NCBI GenBank assembly: GCA_003339415.1 | Contig: PDHQ01000083.1 | Location: 27,560 to 91,559 of the forward strand | Direction: 5' to 3' | DNA: 64,000 nt | Source of the DNA: Ophiocordyceps camponoti-saundersi (nom. inval.) | Lineage: Eukaryota; Ascomycota; Sordariomycetes; Hypocreales; Ophiocordycipitaceae | Shown: positions 30,777 to 42,400 of the stretch, piece after piece | Numbering within the stretch: the stretch's first letter is position 1 | How the letters are laid out: each line of letters starts with the position of its first letter | Notes under the pieces: generated by a model | What the model was told of the DNA's origin: nothing | What the model saw: the letters and a program-made list of their open reading frames with translations, nothing else | Databases searched by the model: none | Program-made: the position numbers and the translations under genes

Positions 30777-33700
30777 TTAGTAGGCGTCCGGCCGCTGGCT
30801 ATAGACCGTGCCATTGACGAGGTAGACGGGCTCCCTCCCCGTCACGACGGCGGTGCCAGCCTTGAGCCGAAAGGAGGGGACGACGGCGCCCTCGGGGTCG
30901 AGAGCCCAGACGGCGAGGCCGATCCAGTTCGTGCCGCGGTAGTCGAGGATGCCCTCCGGGACGGGAAACTCGGACTGCGGACCGATGTTGCTCGCGTACT
31001 TTCCGAACTGGAAGCCGTTGACGAAGAGAGTCGCCCTGTAGTCCCCCTTCGAAGAAGGAGAAGGGGACGACGACGAAGAGGGCGCCTTGTCGAAGACAAA
31101 GGAAAGCGGTATGTCGTACCTGTCCGACGGGTAGTTGAGCTTCAGGGGCGCGGCGAAGAAGGATATGCCCGGCCCGCGGAGGCCCTGATCCGTCGGCGAG
31201 CCCTTGACGAACGAGGTCGACGGCGGGGAGGGGAGGTGGAATCCCTGGCGTTCGAAGAAGAGGCCTCCCTCGTTGAGGGGACCGCGCGACTTGTCGCGGT
31301 AGTCCTCGCCTCCGAGGTTGCCCGTGACTTTCCAGGGGGAGATTTCGGTGCCGGAGGGTGAGCCGTCGGAGGAGAGGAGGGCGTAGCGGAGGATGCCGCG
31401 CGGTTCCTTCATCGTTTCCGTCCCTGAGTTGGTCACCTCGCTGAGGCCCATGTTGTCGACTACGACGGTGAGGACGTGGTCGGATCCGCTGCTGAGCGGG
31501 GAGGGGAGGCGGTAGGTCGAGTCGTTCGCGTCGGACGCCTCTGCGTTCTTGAAGGAGCCTACGAAGACGCCGTCTAGCCAGACGGAGCTGGCGAAGGCGG
31601 TGCCCCCGGACGTCGTGATGTTGAGGAGGGCCTCGTTGCCCGTTGCGGAGAAGTGTCCGCGGAAGACGAGGGCGCCCGAGTGGAAGCCGTAGTCGGATCC
31701 GTACAGCGACACGGGCGTCGTCGAAGGAAAGGCCGAGTTGCTGGAATTCTGCCTGTCCGCCACGGGCCAGGCCGAGTCGTCGTAGCCGGGCTGCACCTCG
31801 GGAAGCGAGTCGATGCGGCGCCAGGCGAGGGCCGCCAGGTCCGGGACGGCGACTTTGGGGATGCCGATGTCGGGCTTGGCGATCCAGTCGCCCGTGGCCG
31901 ATAAGCTGTACCGCGTCTGCTGCCCGTTGATGCTGAGCTGCGAAACACCCGGGGGCACGCCGATGATCTCCATCGACGTCGACGTGTTGAAGTCTGCCTT
32001 GAGGGAGAGCTGGGAGCCGACGATGGTGGCTGACCGTACGAGATAGCCGCCGTTGACGATGAGGGATTCCGGGTTCATGACCGAGCTGCCGTACGAGCTG
32101 CCGTTGCTGGGGAGCACCGGGACCCAGTACTTGTACGCCGAGTTGCGGTCTACACCCTTGTCAGCCCGTCTGATGGCGGGAAGGAAAAAGAACGCTTGAC
32201 CCACCAAGCAGATGGATGACGAGATCGCCAATCTTGACGACCTGTCGTCTTGTCGTGGTCTTCCATTTGACGACGACGGCCACTCCGGCCAAGGTATTCG
32301 TCATGACGCCGCCGCCCTCGACCTCCTTGACCTGATGGTCGTCTCCGTGCACGGCGAATTCGTGCGTCTCGCGAGGGCCTCCTCCGTACAAGACGAGCAC
32401 CGTCTTGTCGGCGAACTTCTTCCACGTAAAGACTTCGGCCGAAGAGTAGAGCAAAGAGTAATCGCCGACGGGATAGTCGGTTACGACGACCTTTGAGTCT
32501 CGGCCGGGCAGGGTCAGGACGCCACCGCTCTGTGGGATGGTCAGCGTTCCCGCCGACGTGGGCAGGCTGAGAGTGAACGACGCCGACTTGGTATTGGCGA
32601 AGTCCGTGTGCCGCACGACGAAGAAGCCTCCTGCGTTCTGGGTTAGGAGCGGCGTGATGGTGATGTTCTGGTTGGCACTGTAGACGCCTCGCGTTGCGTC
32701 ACCAGGCGTCGTGACGAGATATCCCGGCGACACTCTGAGGAACTCGGCCTCGAGCTTGAGCTCCGAGTACTTTTCGCGGTCGATGACTCCGTTCTCCCGA
32801 ATGCACTGCGGCCATCAGCAATGTCATGCGTGCTCGTTCGTTGGCTGATCCTTACCGCGCCGTAGTCGTACGAGGTGTAGCCGCCTGGGTGTCCAAGGTT
32901 GCCCCAGTTCGTGCCGCCGAAGATCTGTGGAGGGGCATCTTGTCAACTTCAACTTGGACGGAATCCCCAAGGCCGTCTTACCATGTACAAGCTAAAGATT
33001 CTCACGCCGGCTGCCATGTTGTTCTTGTAGTAGACGCGTTCGAACTCGTGGTTGACGAGCGCAGAGCACTGTTCGAGGCCATAGCCACCCCAAGGATCAT
33101 AGGACCCTCCTTGGAACTGGCGGTACAGTGAGCCCGACGCCGGCCTGCTTGCATGCCTCCAGCTCACTCACCTCGACAATGGAGAAGGGCGTGCTCGGGC
33201 TCTGCTGCATATGCAGTTGACGGAAGTTGGTAGGAAATTTGCCGGCAGGCCATGTGGAAGGATTTGCCTAGGCAATCATCAGCCATGCTCATGCGCAAGA
33301 CGCCCTTGAAACTTGACCGACACAATCGAAGCCCAGGGGATAATTATCATGTCCCTGCTGGCTATCAGCCTCCCGGCAATGTATGCACTAGGATTTGCAA
33401 ACCGACATATATGTCCATGGCACCTCTGCCGCTGCCAGGAGCATAGTTGCCCGCCGGGCCAATGTCGTTGTTGATCATGGGCACGACAATACCGGCCTTG
33501 CGAGCCTGGTCGATGACGTACTGCATGTAGTTGCCATTGGGAAACGGGATCTTGTACCCATAGCTGTACTCGTTTTCCGGCTGGAACAGGACGACTGGTC
33601 CGCCCTGGGTAATCTGATGCTTGGCGATGATGGCGCAAATGTTGGCCATGTAGCTGAAGTGCAGCTTAGCGTCAAAGACGCAAAAGAGATGGGCGGGACG

Positions 33701-34206
33701 ACTCACTTGTCAGTCGTGCTCAGAAAGTCGCCGGCATCGGTCCGCAAGACGCCGCTGATCCTCTGAAGCCAGCCGGGAAAGCCACCGCCAGATACCTCTG
33801 CGTTGATGTAAGGTCCAGGCCGAGCGAGAAGATAGATGCCAGCCTCCTTGGCAGCTTCGAAGAAGGGCTCCAGGTCAAAGATGCCTTGGGCGCGGAATTC
33901 ACCCGGCTTGCCCTCGAGCAGCGCCCAATCGACGTAAAAGGACACCATGTTGAAGCCGAGGGCCCTAATCTTTTGAAATATGTCGAGGTAGAGGGACGGC
34001 ACGGGCAGCCGGAAAGGATGGAATTCGCCGGAGAACATGAAGACGCGCTCTCCGCGAATGAACAAGGACTGGTCATCCCAGGTGACCAAGCCCTGGAGAG
34101 GGGCACGTTTGTCGACCTCCAAGAGGTTGACGGGCCGGCCAGCGAGACTAAAGGCATCGCACAAGGACAGCGCGAGCGCGGCCAACAGCGTTGTCGACAG
34201 CTTCAT
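30777..34206 (-). CDS. Secreted beta-galactosidase, GH35
   Basis: Eight exons encode 1,017 residues: 34206-33707, 33653-33407, 33354-33322, 33267-33172, 33116-32982, 32924-32856, 32805-32205 and 32149-30777. All junctions keep phase and rebuild family sequence. The signal peptide is [20 protein letters not shown]. Catalytic residues are Glu195 in QPENEYS (acid/base) and Glu292 in [16 protein letters not shown] (nucleophile), where an intron falls immediately after the nucleophile codon. Exon 3 is only 33 bases ([11 protein letters not shown]). Length and the C-terminal jelly-roll part match Aspergillus LacA-type enzymes, which remove terminal beta-galactose from plant galactans and xyloglucan outside the cell. 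Introns 2 and 3 both start GTCGGT. Confidence 0.94.
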
Positions 34207-36347
34207 TGTGAGTGACCAAGGGCATTCCCGATGAGACAGTAGGGAGAGATGCTAGAGCCCTATATACGCGCTCGGCTGCAGCTTGTTGGAAGGGTGGCGC
34301 AGAAGATCCAATGACACTCCCCACCGGCTGGCCACGCGAGAATGACTTGCTGGTACCTTTTCGGCGCGATAGATTAATATACCTGGGTAACTTATAGAGA
34401 GGCCGCCGGAGCCGTGGCGAATGATGCTGGTGACGATGTTGTCTGTCCATGTAGAAGAAGTAGCCTGGCCAGCCCCCCCCCCCCCCTCCACCCCCCTTTT
34501 CCCCCTCTCGTGCGGCCAATCCGTATCATGCCTGCTTTAACTTCCAGAGCCGTTATTGGGTCAAGGGCGACACAACGAGAATGTTGAGTTAGTGCGGCGT
34601 ATTATTGCGAGCCGGAAGGTAAGGTTCGGCATGCACAGAGCAACCGGGTCTGATTGGTGCCCTTGCAGCAGCCTCATGTCCAATGTGCAGATCATCTGAG
34701 ATGGTCCGGCCATGCCATGCAAGGGGGGGGGGGGAAGACCGGGCCTCGGGTTCTGGGGAATCACGGGACGGCATCTGGGCTTTGATGGAGCAAGGCGATG
34801 AATGCCTTGAGATGCCATGTGCAGAGTTGCATTCTCGTCACCTTCCTCCGCGAAGGAGCCCCGTGGTCCCGAATGTCGGAGCACGGGATCGGGTCAGGCC
34901 GAGATCGGTCCAGGGTAGATTGCCGTGAACCAGACATGTTCTCCTGTGCTGTCGTTCACGCCCAGATCCCCTGCAGGATGAGCTGTACATACATACATAT
35001 CTGTAGCCTGTGTTCGTACAACCTGTATATACCGTATATATATGTAGGCATGATGATGAGGGAATGTAACAAATCAGTGCGAGGCCTTTATGGGCTATTT
35101 TTTTTTTGCCGCAACATGTGCCAACAGTAATCCGCATATATGCATGCATTCCTGTGCTGACGACTGTTAGACGGCTACATCCGATGAACCGCCTTTGAAG
35201 AAGAGGTCTAGGAGAAAAGGAGAAGAGTCTTGAGAGGTAATGTCGAGCTTGAAGTTGCAGGCACACATACCTACGGATTCGTATTCGTATGTACATACAT
35301 ACATACATCCAAGTGCAGCTGATGTGATGATCAGTCGTTGCTAGGCGCTGTTCTCTTCAGGGGCCTGCGAATGTTTATATGCATGCATGAGCTGTAGCCA
35401 GGTAGGTCGCACAACAATTCCCTCCATCATGGGCGCGGGCCGTCAGCCTTCGCCTCACAAAAAAAAAGGGCCGAAGTATGTACATACATGATGTACAGAA
35501 GGCACTCGTTGTCGACCGTTACCAACGGTTTGGCTACATTTCGCAGAGACCCGTAGGCTGTATCCGTAGTCGACCGTCGTTTTATAATTAGCAAACTCTC
35601 AGTCCCTATGACGGAGAAATGCCACAATGTGCTAGACTATGTACATATGTACCTGCCCAATAGGTGGGTGGGTGTGGGATTGTGTGTGAGGCTTAGCCTC
35701 TTATCAGGCCCTTATTGGCTCGTCGAGAAGCCCAGGACAAGGTAGATCCAAGCATGTGCAATGCACAGCTCTCCTGATTGCTGCACAATCGCGTGGTGCA
35801 GACTGCAGGGTCAGTAAGGACGTATATATGTACAGTATACAGACGTACTGTGCAGCATTATCACTGATCACTGTGATCAGTACCTGTAGGCTGCAGGTAG
35901 ATATTTTTACTCCGTTCGTTCGCCCCTGTCAGCGCCCGCATGTTTGGTTTCCTCGAAGCCATCCGCACTGTACCTCCACACTGTAAGTCACGAGGGCCCC
36001 TGCGTCGACCCCCATAAAAATACCACCCCGTTTCGTCCACAGCCTCGTGATTCCATTCCCCCCCGGGGCGGCCCCTTTGTTGCCCTTTCACCTGTTCCCT
36101 GCTGTGTTCCTGTAATTCTGCGACCATCTTTATGCTTACCTGCCTCCTTTGGCGTCGCTCGCTCCATCATCCGCCATCGCATCCTTCGTTTCCAACTTGA
36201 TCGATCGCGTCCCTCTTTATCGTCCTAGTTGACACTTTTACTCACCCGACGCCGAATTTCCTACTCTCCTACCTACGCGACGACGCCTCCAGCCTGAGCA
36301 TTGACCGACACCTCGACTTGCGCGTTGCGCTGATACCCGCCCGCGCC
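34207..36347. other. Divergent intergenic region
   Basis: No gene is seen in these 2.1 kb. They contain C and G runs (34478-34491, 34722-34733), CATA repeats (34990-35003, 35292-35308), one TATCCGTA (35561) and a 19-bp near-palindrome at 35863-35881. The last 300 bases before 36348 are CT-rich leader. Confidence 0.6.
35863..35881. promoter_or_regulatory. 19-bp inverted repeat
   Basis: Arms ACTGATCAC and GTGATCAGT are perfect complements around a single T. It lies 467 bases upstream of the Mid2-like start. A dimeric regulator site is a possibility only. Confidence 0.35.
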
Positions 36348-37253
36348 ATGCTTTCTCTACGATTCTGCCACTTTCTGGTGGTCGTCGTCTCCCTGCTTTG
36401 CGTGGCGCAGGCTCTTCGGTCGAACCACAACACTCAACACAAATTCGCCAGGCAACTCAGCGGCACCAAGGACTTGACCAGCATCGTTGCCGCCGCTCCT
36501 TCTGACGCTGCCACCAAATCCGAAAGCCAAAGCGCGTCCGCGTCCGCCTCTCCTAGCCCAACGGCATCCGAGTCATCATCTTCATCTTCGTCGTCCGAGA
36601 AGTCGTCCGAGAAGCCAAAGGCCACAGCCGAACCGACACCCTCGTCGAGCAAGCAGCCCAAGCCCGCTATTTCGGAGTCATCGTCTCCTTCCCCGACCGC
36701 GGAACCGTCGCCCAGCTCCACACCGGAGATTACTGTGCCGAGTTCGTCGGAGAGCCGGGTCGAGCGCCCGGCCTCGTCGTCTCAGCCCACTGCCACCTCG
36801 ACCGAAGATGGCAGCCGCAGCTCCCCAAAGCCTACGCCGACTCCGTCAGTCATGACCACGGTTGAAGTCGTCACCATCACCAACAGCGACGGATCCAAGG
36901 TGGAGACGACCTCGACGGCAAGAATCACCACGACTCCAGGCCTAAATGTCGGCAACGCGCCCCCGGAAAATTCTAGCATGAGCACCAAGACGCGCAATAC
37001 CATCATCGGCGTCGTCGTGGGCATCGGCGGCGCAGTTGCTCTCGGGGCTCTGGCCCTACTGGTCCGGCGGATGTGGTGGCGCAAGAGGAAGTCGGAGGAA
37101 AGCGACGGTCTCATGGACTACGACATGGCTGTCACCGGTGTCGAGAAGCCTGACCGGGGCAGCGCCGCAGCCCATGGGCCCCGTAGCCCTTTCCAGTCAA
37201 CCTTGGAGAATTACCACCAACCGGCTCAGGTCAACGCGTCGTCGAATTTCTGA
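36348..37253 (+). CDS. Mid2/Wsc-like single-pass surface sensor
   Basis: A single-exon gene for 301 residues. It starts with a signal peptide (MLSLRFCHFLVVVVSLLCVA), followed by about 180 residues of Ser/Thr/Pro-rich, presumably O-mannosylated sequence, then a short segment VEVVTITNSDGSKVETTSTA. One membrane helix (TIIGVVVGIGGAVALGALAL) and a basic-start cytoplasmic tail with MDYDMAVTG complete it. This layout is that of yeast Mid2/Mtl1-type cell-wall stress sensors; no WSC Cys-rich domain is present. Sequence identity outside the layout is weak, so it could be another mucin-like membrane protein. Confidence 0.72.
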   Translation: MLSLRFCHFLVVVVSLLCVAQALRSNHNTQHKFARQLSGTKDLTSIVAAAPSDAATKSESQSASASASPSPTASESSSSSSSSEKSSEKPKATAEPTPSSSKQPKPAISESSSPSPTAEPSPSSTPEITVPSSSESRVERPASSSQPTATSTEDGSRSSPKPTPTPSVMTTVEVVTITNSDGSKVETTSTARITTTPGLNVGNAPPENSSMSTKTRNTIIGVVVGIGGAVALGALALLVRRMWWRKRKSEESDGLMDYDMAVTGVEKPDRGSAAAHGPRSPFQSTLENYHQPAQVNASSNF

Positions 37254-39478
37254 TGCCGCCCTGCACGATTACGAAGGATTTTCTGGAGACGAAGACGCCA
37301 GCCCACTCGATTCGGGCCTGAGGCCTGGTCGTCCGGGCAGTGGAACACGAGCAAGATTCTAGACTGCGGTTGGGAGCAGCACGGTAGCTGGAGGAAGCCA
37401 AGCGGAAAAGTTGGACGTCGCTCAAGCCTGGTCGCTTGCGAATAGCGCGAAACTAGTTTATAAAATGCATAGCGAGCCCTTGAGTATCAGCCACGAGTTT
37501 ACCTAGATCCTTTTAATATCAAAACCGACTTTGCTCTTGTGACTCTTTTGGGTGTAAGGATAAAGTATACCGTGTTGCTCACATGCTGTGTGGTAGGTAG
37601 GACGGGATATCTGTGCCGTTTCTTTCGTGGGAGACGGAGCAGTCTCCCAGTTAACATACAGGCATGTGCTCTGCATGCGAAGCAACGTGAAGCCGGACTT
37701 TCCATCCGTACGCGTTTATGACATGTCTTTATGGACTCTATATATGTTCTCCTGTTCCTACGGATACTCATGAACGCGACTGAACACGAGTATCCGTGTG
37801 TACAACGGATAGACAGGTCTGCAAAGTAATAGCCACTCTCTTCATAGCTAGGAAGAAGTCATGGTTTCACCATCTAGCAGATAGGTGCGACAATCAAGGC
37901 CGCACTTGAAAGGGGCGGAGCCAGATCCCTTGCTTGTATAAGTGAGACTCGAGCCAGGCGCGCGCTGCTGTGTGTGAGAGGCTCAGCAAGGGCGGGGACG
38001 GCAGACGGACTGGATGTCCAAGGGAAAACAATTAATCGAAACAATTGTTTTCACCTCTCTGCATGACACGTCGTCTACGGATGGAGTCTGTCTGTCATTA
38101 TTTTCACAACTCATAATGTATTGTACGGATTATATGAATAACAAACATCCACTGGAGTCCACAGTAAGCCCTTGGCCTTGAAGCATTGCGTCGCCGTCCA
38201 AGGCAGTAATCACATGCATCTCAATCTTAATGCCGTTATGTGACGTGTTTCCTTTCATTTTGTTTTGCACCCACCGGAGCCGGAAGACCGTGGCCTGGCT
38301 CCCTCGTGTGCGAATAGGGCCACCACCTCTGGCGCCAAGCGCCTTTCGCCAGCTGTCCGGCGGCCAGATCAGCCAGTTAGAGCGATACCTGCCAATGGCT
38401 TCGATGAAGCAGGGGAAGAGAGGTATCTCTCGATAAGGTGTGGCCAGAACCGGGCAACCTCCCCGCTGCCGCTTGGGTGACAGACAATACATAAGCCGTG
38501 CCGTACCTACAGGAGGACACAGGCTACAGGCTAGAGTACGACGTCAAAGGGGCGGGCCATCATTTTAAACCTAACAGCTTGGCTTCATGAAGACTGTAGA
38601 TAGTGCAGACGGTAGACTGTAGACTGTACGTGTTTATACATACATACATACATATGTAGACTGTGTGCCTGCGTTATGTACGTTGTATGCGGCTGCAGGC
38701 ATCAGGAGGCGGCGCGAAGATGGGATGGATGGTTGACGGGACTCGCTTCAGAAGGGAATCTCCCGGGAAGGGCGTCGTCTTCCGGGGGATGGCCAGGGCC
38801 TTTTTCTTTTTAGCGCATAAACCCACTGACTGGTGCTCATCACTTCACTGATCTCCCGCCTGTGATGGAGCACCATCCAATCCGCAGGGTGGCTATGGGG
38901 GGGTACTTGTAGCGCCGCCCTCTTTGGCAGAGCGGGCGGGTCACGCATACTTGGACTCGGCGTCCAGCTTATTCGTAACCAAGACGGGGGGGGGGGAAGA
39001 GAGGGAAACCCTCTGAAAGCCTGAAAGGCACCTTAGCCCTCGCCTTCGCTAGCACTTAGAATTGTACCAACTGCTCGCTCTCGACATCTACACACGCTTT
39101 CTCGATGTGTCCGCCCTGATTCCCTTGATGTCGGAGCTTGTGCTTCCGCGTCTTTGCTAAAGGCCCGCCCTTCCACGCTGTCCCCTTGGCTGGGAAAACG
39201 CGTCACGAGTCCTCCCTAGCTTTCGTCTCAACCAGATAGGTAGGAGATAGACTGGGTGAGAGCGAAAGAGATAGAGGGTGAAAGAGAGAGCAGGCGAGAG
39301 TGAGTGAGTGAGTGAGAGAGTGAGAGAGAGAGAGAAAGAGAGAGAGAGACTCAGTCGCAGGCGAGATCCGCTCTTCGTCTGCGCTGATCTCGCTTGGTGA
39401 GTCGGAAATCCTCCCTGCGGCGACTTCGCCCACTGACCGCCTCCCCCCCCCTCCACCCCCCTCCTCTCTCCCATCCAG
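37254..39478. other. Intergenic region before the large coiled-coil gene
   Basis: These 2.2 kb contain one TACGGATA (37759), CATA repeats (38638-38653), a G run at 38985-38995 and the GA tract plus duplicated segment at 39315-39451. A minus-strand open frame of 120 codons at 38130-38492 has no recognisable match. The missing first exon of the downstream gene may lie here or in missing sequence. Confidence 0.5.
39331..39451. repeat. Copy of the window's first 121 bases
   Basis: Identical to 1-121. It contains GTGAGT at 39397 after GCTTG, a plausible 5' splice site, and the matching CCAG acceptor is at 39475-39478. This copy is embedded in coherent gene context, so it is the likelier original. 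Confidence 0.9.
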
Positions 39479-42400
39479 GCGATAGCAAAGACGTCGCCGC
39501 AAAGCTCATCCACGGCTCTGCGTCCTAGTGCTCGCGCACAGGACGGCCCTGGCCATCCTTCGTCTCTGCCTCTGCACTCGAGGTCGCCCGCTCTGTCGGT
39601 CGCGTCCACCGCCCAAGACGACGACGACGACATCGAGGCATCGCCGCCGCTCCCCCCGCTGCCCACCCCGAGCCTCCCAGAACGAGTCACCCAGATACTG
39701 AGCACCCCCCCTCCCGGTGCGGGAGAGTTTGCCACTGCCAGCTGGGGCTCTCCCTACCTCAGGTCCGACCTTAACCTCCACCGGTCCAGCTTCAGCAGCG
39801 AGGCTTCCGACGACTCGCCCATTCACCACCTCGAAATCGACACACCCTTTCTGCGTCCCCAACCCGCTGCGCAGCCCGTCTTCCAGCAGCCAGAAACGCA
39901 GCCGTCGGTCAAGGCAGCCGCCGCCGTTCTCGTTAACCGAGCCAGGCGTCAGATCAGGGGCTTGACCGAGGATTGGATTCGGACCCACACCACGGGCATC
40001 GTCAACGCCGAGCCTAAACACTGGTTCAGCGAGGGAAGCGAGACCGAACGCTCTTCATTGAGTGGCTCTGAACCTGGCTGGATCGACGACGCCGACTCAC
40101 GCACTCCTCGTGCCGACGGCCCGTCCACCTCGAGTCGCGCTCGACGTCCTCGGGGGCGGTCTAGTGTCGAGACGTTAAAACCGACACCTCTCAACGGCCG
40201 CAACGCCGCCTACAGCATGGGCATGGCCGCCAGCGAACCTCCGGGGAATCCGGATTTGGCATCAGACTCTTCCTCGACCGCCGACCCGTCCTTCGTCGCT
40301 CCCACCGTTACAGACCAAGCGGACGACATCATCAGGGATGCAGTGCAGACCAGGCTACCTGTCACCCCGATCAAGGGCGCCCAAAGGAACTCCGCGAAAG
40401 GTCTTCTCCAGACCCCGCGTATCAAGAAGAGAGTGCCATGGAAGGGGAAGAATATTCTCGTCCTGGTGCCGCGAGACGATCAGCGTGGCCTTCCCGGGAA
40501 ATCCCCGATGCCCTTACGATCCGATGAGATCGAGCGAATGTTCGCCTCCTGGCAGGAACTGGGCTATAGCGTCGAAGGATTCGACCTTTTGGTCGAGGGA
40601 TATCAACCGCCTGGCACCGACGACTCCCAGAGTCGTCAAGACTGGCCTACCGCCGCGGACGTGATTCGGGAACGGGCCGAGAGAAGGTACAAGGTCACCT
40701 TGCCGGACCTGAATGGTGAGACTCGCGACACACGCTGCAGCGAGTTCGATGCTGACGATGCCGCGACTGCAGCCTGGAAGCAGTACGTGAACGAACTACA
40801 AGAAGCCAAGCTCCGAGCCTTGGGCGTCTCGTTTGCGGAAAAGGTGCCAGAGCCCCCGTCGGCCTCGACGCCGATCTCAAACCCCTCGCGACAGCCATCG
40901 GCGCAGCATCCCTCGCTGCCCTTCTCGCCTCCCATACCTACGTCGTCCGCGTCCAGTAACCACGCTGTGGCGGGATATCCGTTCCCTGGGCAGCTCGCAC
41001 CCGCTTCTCAGAGTCCTGGATTGCCTTTGGCGGCTTCCCCAGTTCCTTTTGCCCCTGCCCCTGGAAAGTTTAACTCCCGCCAGTCCATCTCACTGCCGGC
41101 GAGCGCATCCCCCTTCCAGCTCCCCCAAATATCGCCTCAGGGTTGGCACGGCGCCATCGGGTCTATCCCAGGCCTCAACCGCAAAGATTCTCCCAATCTT
41201 GCCAGTCTCGCCGGCATCCTCTCCCCTCAATCGCCGCACAGCATTGACCGGGTCCAGCAGGCCGGCAGCCCTGCGTTCAATCTGCACTCTAGACATCAGT
41301 CGCTGCAATACCTGCCTCAGCATGTGACTGCCAGAGCGTCTCCTCGCCTGCAGGAGGTCATTGAGGAAGAGGGAACCACCAGCAAGAGCCCTTCGATGAC
41401 GCCGGAGCCCATGAGGCTGAATTCCGGCGGCCTCCAGGCTGAAATAGACGACGCCGAATATCATCTAGAAGATCAGCTGCGTAATCAGCTGGAGCACGAG
41501 GATTACAATCCTCGAACGCAAGAGCAGAGTTCAGCCGTCGAAAGTGAACCGCTTCATGCCTTCAGCCAAGACGCGTCTGCGAACCTTGATGTGGCCCAAC
41601 ATTTCGCAAGCGAGCCGGAACAGCCTCTGGTGCTGCATCATCCGCGACCGCACAGTCGTGGCCACTCTTTGTCTCAAAATTTCTTCCGCGATCTCGACGG
41701 CGCCCAGGAGAGCACAGAGGAAGGTGGTCACGGCAAATTGGACGTGTTGAATGAAGACCCAGAGCCTCAAAAAGACGACGAGCGAGAGATGCAGGCCAGA
41801 GACGGCCATTTTGACACCCCCGCAAAGAACTTCGAAATGCCGCCGGCCCTCAATCAGCATAACGCCAATCTTTCGTCTAACAGCAACGCATGGCAGGAAT
41901 CTGCTTCCGTCACCAGCAGCGGCCGCAGGATGAGCCATGAAAGCAAGCCTTCCTTGTCCAAGTTCAACGTCGAGGCGCCCGAATTCAAGTTCAATCCCTC
42001 CGGCGGCTTTGCGTTCAAGGCCCCGGGCAGCAACAGCTATCCCCCTCAGCCCACAGCATTCCAAACCGGAGATGTGGGTTCTCCCTCCGTGGGCTCTACT
42101 GGGCAGTTCGGCGGGCCTGCCAAATTCCATGCCACGGCTCCGTCCTTCTCGCCAGGTCAGAGTGATTTTAACTTCTCGTCCTCCGGACCCAAGTTCCGAC
42201 CCGACGCGCCCGCCTTTACCCCCTTCCAACCAGCCTCGGCGGCCGCCATCAGTCCAGCTAGTTCCGGCAGAGACAAGAGCAAGCGTGACTCCATCTTCGG
42301 CAATCTGGAGATCAAGGCCAGTGACATCGTCAAACCAGCGAGGAAATCAAAGGCCATTCCGATTGTCAGACCCTCTAGTAGATCGTCTGCCAAGTCAGCA

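Noticed and set aside
30636..31361. Plus-strand open frame of 241 codons opposite the beta-galactosidase
   Set aside because: It is antisense to the strongly supported last exon of the GH35 gene and has Arg/Gly/Asp-rich shadow composition.
38130..38492. Minus-strand open frame of 120 codons
   Set aside because: The composition is not obviously artefactual, but I see no motif, signal peptide or splice partners; kept as unknown intergenic sequence.
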